Shown here one piece after another: positions 44,530 to 56,444 of a stretch of DNA of 64,000 bases. Location of the stretch: assembly GCF_042186555.1 (NCBI RefSeq), contig NC_133335.1, forward strand, positions 172,481,919-172,545,918, written 5' to 3'. The notes beneath the pieces are model-generated. The model was not told the DNA's origin and searched no databases. It saw nothing but the letters and a program-made list of their open reading frames with translations. The position numbers and the translations under genes are program-made. Position 1 is the stretch's first letter. The number at the start of each line of letters is the position of its first letter. The DNA comes from Aquarana catesbeiana (taxonomy: Eukaryota > Chordata > Amphibia > Anura > Ranidae).

Positions 44530-44880
44530 AGTTTTCCCAGCTAGGGGCAGACTGACCATTTGGACACTCGGGAACTGCTTGAGGGCTCAGGGTCAGTGGG
44601 TAGCTCCATGTCCGCCCCTCCCCTGGCCCTTCCTCCTTTCCCACGTTCCTTGGATCTCCTGCCATGTGAAGAGCCCGGATGATGCCCACTGCGGCTCCTT
44701 GATCTCCTCACCAGGACTTCCGTCAGGCCAGTCTGTTCGGATACTTCGAGGACCTGCATGAGCTGGTGATCATCAAAAGGCCAGAGCCTCAATCTACTGC
44801 ATGACTTCACCGCTGCCGGCCACCCATGACATCACACACCCATCCCTGAATATATGTATGTCATTCCACCGGCAGATGAC
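44530..44880. repeat. Possible hAT-type end (TAGGGGCAGACTGACCA)
   Basis: Starts CTAGGGGCAGACTGACCATT, a terminus style seen in vertebrate hAT elements. No second end or target duplication was found, so this is only a suggestion. It leads into the minisatellite at 44880. Confidence 0.3.
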
Positions 44881-45960
44881 CTCCTGTCATCATCATTAGC
44901 CTCATCATCATCCCCTAGTATCCTACCACCCTACCCCCAGTCATCATAATCTTTATTATCATCACTCCTGTACCCCACTGCATGCTTTCTACCAACCTAC
45001 CCCCTGTTATTATCATCATTTCCATCCTCATCATAATCCCCCTGTACCTGGCATCCTACCATCCCACCCCTTTTATCATCACCCCCCCCCCCCCGTACCC
45101 CATTGCCGGCATCCTCCCACCCCCTGTCATCAACATTCTCATTTTCATTCCTCCTAATACCCCACTGCCAGCTTCCTACCACTTTACCCCCTGTCATAAT
45201 CACCCTCCCTGTACACCACTGCCAGCTTCCAACCACCCCACCCCCTGTCATCATCATCCTCATCTTCATCTCTACTGGTACCCTACTGTTAGCTTCCTAC
45301 CACCCCACAACCTATCACCCCCCCTTTACCCCGCTGGCAGCATCCTACCAGCCTAACCCCTATCATCATCATCCTCATCCATCCTGGTACCCCATTGCCA
45401 GCTTCCTACCATTCCACAACCTGTCATCATCATCCCCACTGTACCTCACTGCCGGAATCCCCCCATCCTACCCTCATCTTCATCCATCCTGGTACCCCAC
45501 TGCCAACTGCCTACCACCCCATCCCCTGTCATCCCCCCCGTATGCCACTGGCAGCTTTCTACCAACCTACCTCCTGTCATCATCATCCTCCCTTGGCATC
45601 CTACCACCCCTTCCCTCTAATATTCATACCCCCCTGCCAGCTTCCTACCACACACCCCCTGTTATCATCATCCCTATCATCTCCTGTACCCCACATCTTG
45701 CATCCTATCACTGTACCTCCTGTCATTATCATCCTCATCCTTCCTGTACCCCACTGCTGGCATCCTATCACCCTACCACTCTATCATTAGAGGGGGGATA
45801 TGATCTCAGCCTCTCACCCCAACGTTGCAACCAACCCCAAACTGCATGTTGCCATCCAACCAACTGTACCCCAACACTGGCACCGCACATGACAATACCG
45901 CTCTGCCCCTCAACTATCAGGGACAGTGATAATAACTGCCATCTAACTGACATCTTTTTA
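44880..45960. repeat. Pyrimidine-rich minisatellite (about 1 kb)
   Basis: Degenerate units of roughly 50-65 bp with CTGCCAGCTTCCTACCAC, CCCCTGTCATCATCATCC and CATCCTGGTACCCC. A 287-codon frame across it (45103-45966) is a by-product of the repeat and has no domain. Confidence 0.85.
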
Positions 45961-46626
45961 TTCTAATGGGGGTATGGGGACTGGTCATATGTTGGCGTAA
46001 GGATGTGCAGTAACCTCTAGCAAACAATCCTGAGTGTGGACCAGTTCTTTATGTTTACATTATTAAAGTTTTTTGAGATAAGTCTTTGTGTGTGTGTATT
46101 GATTACCCAGGGTCCAATTAATAATAGATGGCCCTGGGTCAGGGGATACAGAGCGACTACAGACCACAACTGTTCCTACTAAACAGTACCTCCTCGTCTG
46201 GGAATTCAGCCCCACAAATGTCCTTTTCGGAACATAGCTGACTACATCCTGGCAGCTGTTTGGCTCCCATGCCCCATCTCACTAGGCCTCTCCCATGCTG
46301 GCACCCATAACACCCAATTACATATTTCTCTTACCATACTATTCTGGGAACAGAGCCATCTAGTGGCAGGAAAGCTAACTGCACCTGCCTACACATGGCC
46401 TCTTTAAACTGCTGAGGGACCGAATCAGGGAAACATTTCTTCTCTTTACATATCCAGGAACCCAAGGAGTTGTGGAAAAAGGAGCTAAAGGGGCCCATGT
46501 CTACGCATAATGAGAAAATGGGCACTCTGCTATGGCAATAAAATGCCTGAGTGATGATGCAGTGCTGTGTGTTCGTACTAGACCCTTAACATTGTTTTTA
46601 TTGCAAGCCAGATTAAAAAATCGGAC

Positions 46627-48674
46627 TGTAGCGCACTACCCCCATAGGAGCTGCTGGGTAGTTCATTCTCTCCTGAAGTGTGTTCCCGTTACCCCCTTTC
46701 CCCTCAAAGATTGACACGGCAGACAGTCCATGAGCATTTAAACTTTGACTTTATTTCTCTTCTGGTACTCGTTGCGGTATTGCATTAAAGAGCCACTCTG
46801 AATAAATCCCAAAGATTTATGCAATGAACAACAAACACACAATCCAGAACATGTAAAGCCACTGTGAATAACTTCCATCTTGCACTGGTTACCAATTGTG
46901 TAATGCAGCTTTCCTTCCTCCTGTTAGTTACTATTTCCTGACTGTACAGCACTTCCAAGCTAAGCTCAAAGGACAATACTCTGAATAAAGTCCTAAGAGA
47001 TGACTGATTGGATTCCTCCAGGGTGTTAGTTCTTTAAGGCCCACTTCTGTACCTTTTCCTCCTGGACCCGCACTCTAACCCCTTTAAAAGTCTCTTAGAA
47101 GCGCTGTTCCCCTGGGACCGTCCATGCTTGCCACATAGGGTCCACTCCCAGTCCTTGTTTCTGTCAGTAGAAGCAATCTCCTCCTGAAATCTCCTCCTAA
47201 AGTCTTCTCTCCATATGGCATACTCCCCTCCCCCGAAGGAGAGAGCACCCGAGCTCCACCAGCCTCTACATCCTTCTTCTCTGGATTCTCCAAACTTCTC
47301 CAAACTGGAAGCATGTGACCTTGTCTTTTATAGAAGTCCCGCCTCTGCCCAAGCAAAACAATGATTGGCTCAGAGGGGTCTCCAAAAGACTACCTGCCAC
47401 TCTATTCCTTTATTCCTCCTACTTTCCAGAACAGTTCATAGAAAGGGATGGGAATTACACAGGCAGAGTGTGGGTGGCCACACCTGCCTCTACTCTAACT
47501 AACCTCCCAACCAAATGTAGCAATAACTCTCCTTGGAGCTGCTGGTTTAAGCGGGCTTGTTACCTTCACTCTCGACACCTCCGTTTCACCAGCACCGGGT
47601 CTAGGGTTCCGTTGAGTCTACCTCTGGATGATATAAGCACCAAACACTTGAGTGGGTTTTCCAATGCTTTATTAAACAAATAAGGGAAGTAGCAGGAAAG
47701 AGGTAGTAGGAAAGCTGCAGGGAAGCTCAAATACCTTTCTGTTGTATTCCTTCAAAACATTCTTTGTAATTGAACACTTGCAATTGAATAGTCCCTCTGT
47801 CGTAGGATTCAATCTTTGCCCGCCTGGATAGACATCTCTCACTTGCCTAGCAGCCAATACGTAGCACGAACAAAAGTCTCTGCCACAGACTTATTTGGAA
47901 TAAAACCCGTACGATCCTCTGCCACAGGATGTATTGGTTTGTGATGAATGTCAGATACAGTACTTGAACCTTTAAGCCAACCCGGTAGTACTATACTGTA
48001 AGATTTCTTCAGAATGCGTCCTCCAATCGAGCCACCAGGCCCCTCTCCAGACCAGCACTCTGCATGATCCTTCCATGACGGGTCCTCCCCTGGGATCTCC
48101 TCAGTTGTCCAGCTTCTTTACTCAGGAAAGACAGCTCAGGACCATTTCTCCGCTGCTATAGTAGGCCCCAGACAAGCTTCTGGGCCCACCCATACGCCGC
48201 AGCGACATGGGCCTCCAGAACGGAGGACCACGAGGTGGCACTCCCAGTGCACCCCAGTCGGCCAGGAGGGCCAGCAGGTGGCTGAAAACGAACCCTAAAA
48301 CATGGCGTCTGTCCCATAAATACCCTCTCCCAGAATGCAACTCGGAGGACCACCTCCACCGAGTTATCTCCGGGAAAGAGGAGCACTCATATGCTTCAAC
48401 ACGTTGCTTTTCCAACACCTGCCGATGGTGACAACGACACCCACCGGAACAATGCGAAACTGCATGCAACGTCAGCCAAGCTGGAACAGAGGCAAATCTA
48501 ACTTCCTATAACAAGCGACCCACTAAATTTACCTATCAGCGGTAGATAAAAATCTACCAGCGCTACACAAATTAAACCCACCAGCTTACACCACAGGGTA
48601 AAGCACTGGCAATTTGGCCTAGCTTTAATCCTAACTGTCTAATCTAGCACACACCTAAGTAGGTGGGCGCTACA
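46627..48674 (-). mobile_element. Candidate solo LTR or LTR-bounded element
   Basis: TGTAGCGC at the left and GCGCTACA at the right are perfect 8-bp inverted termini of the TG...CA type. They are flanked by an exact 4-bp direct repeat GGAC (46623-46626 and 48675-48678), the target length used by many LTR retroelements. No internal second LTR and no gag, protease or pol frame is visible in the 2048 bp. TTTATT words on the plus strand suggest minus-strand polyadenylation signals. The superfamily cannot be told from this. Confidence 0.5.
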
Positions 48675-48678
48675 GGAC

Positions 48679-49542
48679 TATGCGGTATATTTTTGTAAAT
48701 TTATTCTAGTTGGAATAATTTTTGTTTAAGTGCACTTTTGTTTTTAAGTTACTTCTATTTACCTTTAATTTTTCACATCATGCTGACAACTTTTTGAAAA
48801 AGGTTCTTGGTGTTTTGATACAAGGGCATATGATAGCATGTGTTGGTAGAACACCAGGAAACAATTTTACACAGGGCACCGTGTGGGCCGATGTTGGTGC
48901 TGGCTACATACAGTACATGTAGCATTTGGCCAGCATGACAATTATTCTATAAAAGATGGCTGTTGCAATACTGGATGTATAGACCTGGTGCATAATAAAT
49001 TACTTGACTATTAACAATAATCTGGTTGGGGGATATGGGCAGAGCAGAAAGCTTTTGAGTAAGACACTGACAAACAGGGATAAGCAAAATAAAGAGTTTT
49101 CATTTCTCAGCCATTAAGGTTAAAAAGTCAATGGGGAAGTCAAAGACTGCGAGGTGTCCAGTTGTTTTTCCATCCTAGCCTCTGGATAATGTTTTCCATC
49201 ATATCCTGTGGATATCATTTCCTGTCACAGTCAGTAGACAGTGTTTTTCATCATAGCCTGTGGATAATATTTTTCATCATAGTCTGTGTGTAGTGTTTTC
49301 TGTCGTAGTCAGTTTATAGAGTTTTCCATCATAATCTGAAGATGGCGTTTTCCAGATGCGTCTCTATTACATCACAAAATAAGCAACACATAAACAGATG
49401 CTTTCCTCTATAATGGAAATATTCAAACTCTGGCTCCCAGCTTTTATATTTTATGGAGTCTTTCAAGAAAGATAAAGATAAAATTGTAAAAATGAGTGAT
49501 ACATTCTTGCTTTCAATTGAAAGATCAACAATCTCAACAGCA
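48679..49542. other. No gene; short degenerate repeats
   Basis: Around 49150-49360 a loose repeat of TCATAGCCTGTGGATAATGT-like words occurs six or seven times. Otherwise nothing assigned. Confidence 0.5.
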
Positions 49543-50020
49543 TTAAAAGTGATTGTAAAGCTTTGTTTTTGTTTTTTAAATAATCATACTTACCTCCACT
49601 GTGCAGCTTGTTTTGCCCCAATCCTTGATTCCTGGGGTCCTCTGGCGGCTCTCGTGGCTCCTCCCCACCTCAGATAACCCCCTAGGAGAAGCGCTCTCCC
49701 GAGGGGATTACTTTATGGGCGCGCTCCCGAGTCCAGCATTTGTGTCCATAGATACGAACCCCGGACTCGGCCCCGCCCCCGCCCCCGCGTCATTGGATTT
49801 GATTGACAGCAGCGGGAGCCAATGGCTGCGCTGCTATCAATCTATCCAATCAAGTGCCGAGAACCCAGAGAGATGCACAGCGCGTCCTTGCCATCGGAAA
49901 TTCCAGGGCTCCGGTAAGTAAAATGGGGGGCTGGGGGGCCGGTAACTCACAGAAGTTTTTTCACCTTAATACATAGGATGCATTAAGGTGAAAAAACACA
50001 AGGGTTTACAACCTCTTTAA
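49543..50020. mobile_element. TTAA MITE (AGTGATTGTAAAGC)
   Basis: TTAA at 49543-49546 and 50017-50020. Left AAGTGATTGTAAAGC pairs with right GGGTTTACAACCTC. An inner hairpin with TTTTTTCACCTTAATACAT and its complement lies at about 49955-49997. Non-coding, GC-rich centre. Confidence 0.75.
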
Positions 50021-50065
50021 TTAAACCCAAGAATACATATATAACACGTTCAAGTTTACTAGTCC

Positions 50066-50983
50066 TTAAAGTGATATTGAAGCCTTGTTTTGTTTTTTTT
50101 TTTAAATAACAAACGTTATACTTAACTGCTCTGTGCAGTAGTTTTGCACAGAGCAGCCCAGATCCTCCTATTCTCAGATCCCATGCCAGCGCTCCTGGCC
50201 CCTCCCTCCTGCTGGGTGCTACTTGCTGTGGAGGCACCCAAAGCAGGCGTGGCTCCATTCACACATGGAGCCGTGGCTCGGACCCGCCCTCTCCATCTCC
50301 TGATTGGCTCACTGGCTGTGATTGACAGCAGCGAAAGACAATGGTTCCCACTGCTGCCGAAAGCCAATCAGGAGTGCAAGTCCCCGGAGAGGCAACCCAG
50401 ATAGCAAGCAATTGTGTTGTAAGTTTGAAAATTGCTTTCTATTGCTAGACTTGCCAGGCTTCCCAAGTTTGTGGCACAATTGCAACAAGTCTGCATTGCA
50501 TGGCACCTGACTGACTTTCTTTGCAAACATTCTGCAAGTCGGCTGCAAGTTCTGGTTCAGTTATGTTGTGCAAAAGTCATCCTACCACAGGGGTCACTGT
50601 GGCTGAATTTTTATGCTGTAGACTTGCAGAGCTCCTGCTGTAGACTCACTACTGCAACTTTGCTCTTGCTAGAGACTTGCTACTCAAATTTGCAACAAAT
50701 TGGAAAAGTGACAACTAGAACTTACGCGTCAAGTGCTCTGCAAGTGTACAACTTGCCAGTGGAAATGTGCAGCAAGTTAACAGACTTACAATTCAACACT
50801 GCCACAAATTCGAGGTAAGTTATCCTTACTATCTGGAAAGTCTCTCGTGGACATCGCTGGATCGATAGGGGGTTCAGGTAAGTATTGGGGGGAGGGGCTG
50901 GGGGAGCTGCTGCACACAGAAGTTTTTTTTTTACCTTCATGCATAGAATGCATGAAGGTAATGTGCCTTTACAACCACTTTAA
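50066..50983. mobile_element. TTAA MITE with an internal insertion
   Basis: TTAA at 50066-50069 and 50980-50983. Left AGTGATATTGAAGCC and right CCTTTACAACCACT are family termini. Compared with the MITE at 49543 it carries extra sequence at about 50400-50815, rich in GCAAGT and ACTTGC words. An inner hairpin CCTTCATGCATAGAATGCATGAAGG is split around 50949. Non-coding. Confidence 0.75.
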
Positions 50984-51067
50984 ATGTGGTAACTGCATTA
51001 GTTTTCTTATTTCAGATTTATTTCCCCTTTATTTTCAGCTGGTGATATTGCCAGTAACACACTTTCT

Positions 51068-51374
51068 GTCCTAGGGTGACACACGAGTGCTTTCACACTG
51101 GGGCGGTGCGCTTGAGGGACGTTACAAAAAGTCATGCAAGCAGCATCTTTTTTGAGCGGTTTGGGAGCGGTGTATACAGCACTCCTAAACTGCTCCTGCC
51201 CATTGGAATGCATGGGCAGTGCTTCGGAAGCGCCGAAATACTGGCGGTTTTAACCCTTTCTTCGGCCATTAGCGGGGAAATAAAAGCACCCCAATAGTGG
51301 CCAAAAAGCACCACTAAAACGACTGTAAAGTGCCGTTTGACCGCCAATGCTGCCACAGCCGCAGTGTGAAAGTA
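51068..51374. mobile_element. MITE with CTTTCACACTG ends
   Basis: Left GTGCTTTCACACTGGGGCGG and right GCCGCAGTGTGAAAGTAGCC pair as inverted repeats. Inside, AGTGCCGTTTGACCGC and GCGGTTTGGGAGCGGT words alternate on both strands. The terminus resembles Harbinger-type MITEs. Non-coding. Confidence 0.55.
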
Positions 51375-51376
51375 GC

Positions 51377-51645
51377 CTAATGCCCTGTACACACATTCAG
51401 ACTTTCCGAAGGAATATGTGTGATCGGAGCTTGTTGTCGGAAATTCCGACTGTGTGTGGGCTCCATCGGACTTTTTCCATCAGAATTTCTGACACACAAA
51501 CTTTGAGAGCTTGCTATAAAATTTTCCGACAACAAAATCAGTTTGCGTAAATTCCGACCGTGTGTGGACAATTCCGACGCACAAAATGCCACGCATGCTC
51601 AGAATAATTTAAGAGACGAAAGCTATTGGCTAATGCCCCGTTCTA
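51377..51645. mobile_element. GTCCGAC-family Harbinger MITE, partial
   Basis: Starts TGCCCTGTACACACATTCAG and holds several TTCCGAC and GTCGGAA words (TTGTTGTCGGAAATTCCGAC). The right end is not seen. Confidence 0.55.
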
Positions 51646-51793
51646 ATTTTAGTTAATGGCTACGTGTCTTTTTAAATTGCCTTTCGTGGAAAAGTTTTAT
51701 CCCTATTGTGGGGTCACCAGTATGGTATTTGTACATTGAAATCATATCCCCTCTCAAGCGTCTCTTCTCCAGTGAGAACAAGTTCAATGCTCT

Positions 51794-52202
51794 TATGCCC
51801 CGTACACATGAATGGACTTTCTGCCAACAAAACCGTGAATTTTCATTGGAAGGATGTTGGCTCAAACTTGTCTTGCATACACACAGTCACACAAATGTTG
51901 GCCAACAATTACGAATGTGGGAACGTGGTGACGTACAAGACGTACGATGGGTCGAGAACAAGGAAGTTCAATAGCCAGTGCGGCTCCTGCTTGGTTCCGA
52001 GCATGCGTGAACTTTTGTGCGTCGGACTTTTCGACAACAAAGTTTTGTTGGTGGAAAATTTGAGAACCTGCTAGCCAACATTTGTTGGTGGAAAGTCCTA
52101 CAACAAAAGTTCAATGGAGCTTTCCCCCCGTCGGACTTTCAGCCAACAAGCTCACATCCAAAATTTGTTGTCGGAAAAGCCGATCGTGAGTACAGGGCAT
52201 AA
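51794..52202. mobile_element. GTCCGAC-family Harbinger MITE
   Basis: Ends TATGCCCCGTACACATGA and GATCGTGAGTACAGGGCATA are imperfect inverted repeats. Contains GCCAACAAAA and TTTTGTTGGTGGAAA words on both strands. Non-coding. Confidence 0.65.
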
Positions 52203-52228
52203 GGTTTCAAGTACACGGGACGCTTTAA

Positions 52229-52691
52229 AGCCTTGTACGCACGATCGGACTTTAAACAAACTTTTCCGTGGATTTCTGTCAAAAGGGTATTGGCCATAAA
52301 CTTGTATTGCATACACATGGCAGGACTTTTCCAAACAACAAACACAAACGTAGTGACGTTTCAATGTACTGACGACTTCAAAAAGAGGATGTTCAATTCT
52401 CCGACGCCACCCTTTGGTCAATTTCTGTATTGTTGTCTCATCTTTTGCATTGGTTCTGAACACGCGTGTTTGTACTTTGTACTAAAGTCGGATGGTTTTG
52501 TGTACACACGATCAGACTTGCCGACGTAGGACTTTTGTTGCCGCCAAGTTTGTCTGCTTGCACAGCCAACATTTGTCCGATAAAAAATGAAAAAGTTAGT
52601 CCAATGGAGCGTACACACGGTCGGAAGTTGCCTTAAAACAGCTAATTTGCATGTTTGTTGTCAAAAAGTCTGATTGTGTGTTTGGGCCTTT
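52229..52691. mobile_element. GTCCGAC-family Harbinger MITE
   Basis: Ends AAGCCTTGTACGCACGATCG and TCTGATTGTGTGTTTGGGCC are imperfect inverted repeats. It shares inner words with the copy at 53092-53521, in the opposite sense (TGTACACACGATCAGACTTG). Non-coding. Confidence 0.65.
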
Positions 52692-52788
52692 ACAACCTCT
52701 CTTGAATGATTTAACTTGACAGATAGTAACCGATGTTTAAAACGTCAGTTTAAAAAAACAAACAAAAACAAAACAATTTTTTTTTTAA

Positions 52789-54074
52789 CCACTTGCCAAC
52801 TGGCTCACGCCGATATATGTCAGCAGAATGGGATGGGTGCGCAAAACGATGTACCCTTTCATCACTCTGTCATCAGCGGCTAGATGTCCGCCAGTGGCCT
52901 ATGTAAACAAGGCATTTCCCTGTTCTGCCTAGCAACATGACAGGGATCTACTGCTCCCAGTGATCAGAGCAGTGATCTCTGTCATGTTCTAGTGAGCCCA
53001 TCCCCCCTACAGTTAGAATACACTGAGGGAACACACCTAACCCCTTGATCGCCCCCTAGTGTTTAACCCCTTAACCTGCCAGTGACATTTAAGGCCCGTA
53101 CACACGATAGGACTTTTTGACAACAAACATGCAAATTAGCTGTTTTAAGGCAACATCCTACCGTGCGTACGCTCCATCGGACAAACTTTTTCGGTTTTCA
53201 TTGGACAAATGTTGGCTTTGCAAACAGACAAACTTTCCGGCAACAAAAGTCCTATGGTGCAAAATCCTATCGTGTGTACACAAGTCCATAGGACTTTAGT
53301 CCAAAGTACAAGCACGCATGCTCAGAACCAATGCAAAAGATCACACAACAATACAGAAGTTGACCAAAGGGTGGCGGTAAAGAGCTGAAAAACCACGTGA
53401 TTTGGTGAAAGTTGGCTGAAAAATTCCTGCTGTGTGTATGCTTAATTAGTTTACGGCCGACGCCCTTTGTACAAAAATCCACAGGAAAGTTTGTACAAAG
53501 TCCGATCGTGTGTATGAGGCTTTACACAATAATCAGTGCATTTTTATAGCACTGATCGCTGTATAAATGTCAATGGTCCCAAAATAGTGTCAAAAGTGTC
53601 CGATCTGTCCGCCACAATGTCGCAGTCACGGTAAAAATCGCAGATCGCCGCAATTACTAAAAAAATGAATAAAAATGCCATACATCTATGCCCTATTTTG
53701 TAGACGCGATAACTTTTGTGCAAACCAATCAATATACGCTTATTGCAATTTTTTGTTTACCTAAAATATGTAGACGAATACATATTGGCCTAAACTGAGG
53801 AATAAATTTGTTTTTTTTATATTTTATTTCTTTTATATTATAGCAAAATGTAAAAAATATTGCTTTTTTTTTCAAAATTGTCACTATTTCTTTGTTTATA
53901 GTGCAAAAAATAAAATCCCACCTAAAGAAAGCTCTATTTGTGGGAAAAAAGGACGTAAATTTTGTTTGGGTACAAGTCGCACGACCGCGCAATTATCAGG
54001 TAAAGCGACGCAGTGCTGTATCTCAAAAAAGGGCTTCGTCAGGAAGGGGGTAAATCCTTCCAGGGCTGAAGTGG
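52789..54074. mobile_element. CCACTT-family TTAA element with nested Harbinger MITE
   Basis: TTAA at 52785-52788 and 54075-54078. Ends CCACTTGCCAACTGG and CCAGGGCTGAAGTGG. Removing the 53092-53524 insert restores the family sequence (AGTGACATTTACACAATAAT). Inner words GCACTGATCGCTGTATAAAT and AAACCAATCAATATACGC are shared with 34.5-37 kb. Non-coding. Confidence 0.85.
53092..53521. mobile_element. PIF/Harbinger-type MITE with TTA target copies
   Basis: A 430-bp element with ends AGGCCCGTACACACGATAGG and TCCGATCGTGTGTATGAGGCT. TTA is repeated at 53089-53091 and 53522-53524, and the host sequence without the insert is visible at 34550 (CATTTACACAGTAATC). A 3-bp TWA target is the hallmark of PIF/Harbinger. 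Non-coding. Confidence 0.85.
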
Positions 54075-54083
54075 TTAAAATAG

Positions 54084-54376
54084 CCAAAAAAGAAAAACGC
54101 CTGTAAACAAAACGTGACTAAACACGAGTTACCGCGTTTAGCCACGTTTAGCTGCGTTTAGAAGCGTTTGACACTTGCAATGCCTGTAATCTCAGCTTCT
54201 GAACCCATTTTTTTGCATTCCAAAAAATGGCTCTAAACTCAACTGCCTAGAAACAACTGTAAATGACCCTGTGTACATGGACAGATAAGTTAACATGGAG
54301 GAGAGCTCAGGCGCAGTTGTAAAAACTCCCAACTGCTCCTAAACATCTGTTTACCAGCAGCAGTGCACATGAGGCC
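54084..54376. mobile_element. Harbinger-type MITE fragment (GGCCTCATGTGCAC end)
   Basis: The right end, reverse-complemented, reads TAGGCCTCATGTGCACTGC, close to the left end of the Harbinger element at 60174 (AGGCCTCATGCACACGG). The body has GCGTTTAGCCACGTTTAGCT-like words. The left end is missing or degraded. Confidence 0.5.
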
Positions 54377-54478
54377 TAAACCTTTCCTCATAACTAAGGT
54401 CATCCAGTCCCTTTATTAAGTGTTCTTGCATAGCAAGACCACTTACTGTTTTCTCACATACCGTATATTAGGGTTGTC

Positions 54479-55485
54479 CTGATACCACTTTTTTAGGACC
54501 GAGTACAAGTACCGATACTTTTTTTCAAGTGCTCGCCGATACCGATTACCGATACTTTTTTTTTAATCTCATGTGACAGTTTTTTTTTTGCTATTTTTTT
54601 TGGGGGGGGGGGGGGGGGTGAACGTTGTATGTGTGTGTGTTTTTTTTTTTTTTTTTACAATTTTTATTTTTTACAAAAATATTTTTTTATTCTTTATTGT
54701 TTTTTTTTTTTGTTTTTTTTATCAGCCCTGTTGGGGGGCTTTGGTGAGATATCAGGGATCTTAACAGACCTCTGATATCTCCCCCTTGAGACAGAGAAAG
54801 AGACAGAGGATAGAGATTCCCCAGTCCCTTTCTCTGCAGCCTCAGCTGCACTGAGAATGAATAGAGAGAAGACAGCGGCTCCTCTCCATTCATAAACTGA
54901 CACATCGTAATCACAGGAGATTACAATGTTTCAGTTATGTGAATGGACAGAGTCAGTTGACTCTCTCCATACACAAAGGAAGGAGGAGGGGGACGGAGGA
55001 ACTGAGGGGGAGAATGGAGGGAACAGATAAGGAGAGGGGAACGGAGGGGACAGATAATAAGAGAGGAATGAGGGGACAGATAAGGAGAGAGGAACGGAGG
55101 GGACAGATAAGGAGAGAGGAACGGAGGGGACAGATAAGGAGAGAGGAACGGAGGGGGACAGATAAGGAGAGAGGAAGGGAGGGGGAGAACGGAGGGGGAC
55201 AGATAAGGAGAGAGGAATGCAGGGGACAGCGGAGAGGCACAGAGGAACGGAGGGGGCATGGAGGAGGATGCAGTGACAGTCAGCTGTGAGCGATCACCGC
55301 TGTATGTCACTAAAGCTGGTGAAAGCTGCTGGGGGAGAATCTTGTAACTCCCCCATGCGCCGATCACAGCTGTCTTCCAGGTATCGGGGGAAGCATCGGG
55401 AGCATTTGCCCGAGTACAAGTACTTGGGCAAATGCTCGCTATCGGTGCCGATACCGATACTAGTATCGGTATCGGGACAACCCTA
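54479..55485. mobile_element. Non-autonomous hAT element (TAGGGTTGTCC termini)
   Basis: Ends TAGGGTTGTCCTGATACC and GGTATCGGGACAACCCTA pair at 17 of 18 bases. The 8-bp target CCGTATAT is exact at 54471-54478 and 55486-55493. Sub-terminal words CCGATAC/GTATCGG repeat several times and may bind transposase (inference). A minisatellite lies inside. Non-coding. Confidence 0.92.
55015..55250. repeat. GGACAGATAAGGAGAGAGGA minisatellite
   Basis: Purine-rich units of about 27 bp (ACGGAGGGGACAGATAAGG) inside the hAT element. Frames across it are repeat artefacts. Confidence 0.88.
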
Positions 55486-55659
55486 CCGTATATACTCGAG
55501 TATATGTCGACCCGAGTATAAGTCGACGCCCCTAATTTACCACAAAAAACTGGGAAAAACGTATTGACCCGAGTATAAGACGAGGGTGAGAAATGCAGCA
55601 GCTACTGTAAGTGGAAAAATAGGGTCAACAATGCCCATCTGCAGCTGCATGCCTCACTG

Positions 55660-56200
55660 TGTCCTGTGCAGCCTACCTGTATCCTGTGCATGTGCATGTG
55701 TCCCTGTGTCCCTGTGTCCTGTGTCCTGTACATGTGTCCTGTGTCCTGTACATGTGCATGTGTCCTATGCAGTCTACCTGTATCCTGTGCATGTGTCCTG
55801 TGTCCTGTGCATGTGTCCCTGTGTCCCTGTGTCCTGTATATGTGTATGTGCATGTGTCCTGTGTAATGTGCATGTGTAATGTGCATGTGTCCTGTGTCAT
55901 GTGCATGTGTCCTGTGTCCTGTACATGTGCATGTGTCCTGTGTCCTGTGCATGTGTCCCTGTGTCCCTGTGTCCTGTATATGTTTATGTGCATGTGTCCT
56001 GTGTCATGTGCATGTGTCCTGTGTAATGTACATGTGTCCTGTGTCATGTGCCTGTGTCCTGTACATGTGCATGTGTCCTGTGTCCCTGTGCATGTGTCCT
56101 GTACATGTGTATGTGCATGTGTCCTGTACATGTGTACGTGTATGTGTATGTGTCCTGTACATGTGTATGTGTCCTGTGTCCCTGTGCAGCCTACCTGTGT
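55660..56200. repeat. GTGTCCTGTGCATGT minisatellite
   Basis: Dense alternation of TGTGTCCTGTGCATG and TGTCCCTGTGTCCC words. A 266-codon frame (55659-56459), rich in Cys, Val and His, is encoded by the repeat and is not a gene. Confidence 0.9.
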
Positions 56201-56271
56201 CCTGTGGCGATCTCCATCCTCGGATCAGCGTGTGATAATACAGTTCGGCGGCCATTCCACTGTTCAAAAGC

Positions 56272-56438
56272 CGCACCTCCTCCTCGTCTGTGATAGGCAG
56301 AACACTCAGCAGTCAGCGGTCAGCCTATCACGGACATTCTCTCATTCTCATACCAGGGACGAGGATGAGAGAATGTCCATGATAGGCTGTACACTGACTG
56401 CTGGGAAATGGAGTGTTCAGCCTATCACAGACGAGGAG
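56272..56438. repeat. Nested hairpin
   Basis: Outer arms CCTCCTCCTCGTCTGTGATA and TATCACAGACGAGGAGGAGG. Inner arms GCCTATCACGGACATTCTCT and AGAGAATGTCCATGATAGGC. No coding content. Confidence 0.75.
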
Positions 56439-56444
56439 GAGGCA

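Larger units (their letters stand above)
54418..55565. repeat. Dispersed repeat with TTCTTGCATAGCAAGA hairpin, interrupted
   Basis: Starts near 54418 with the hairpin TTCTTGCATAGCAAGA and is split by the hAT at 54479. It resumes at 55486 with ACTCGAGTATATGTCGAC and GACCCGAGTATAAG words. The hairpin word is repeated at about 58160. The family is not identified. Confidence 0.5.

Noticed and set aside
45103..45966. 287-codon open frame
   Set aside because: Entirely within a pyrimidine-rich minisatellite; composition (Pro, Ser, His, Thr) follows the repeat and there is no domain.
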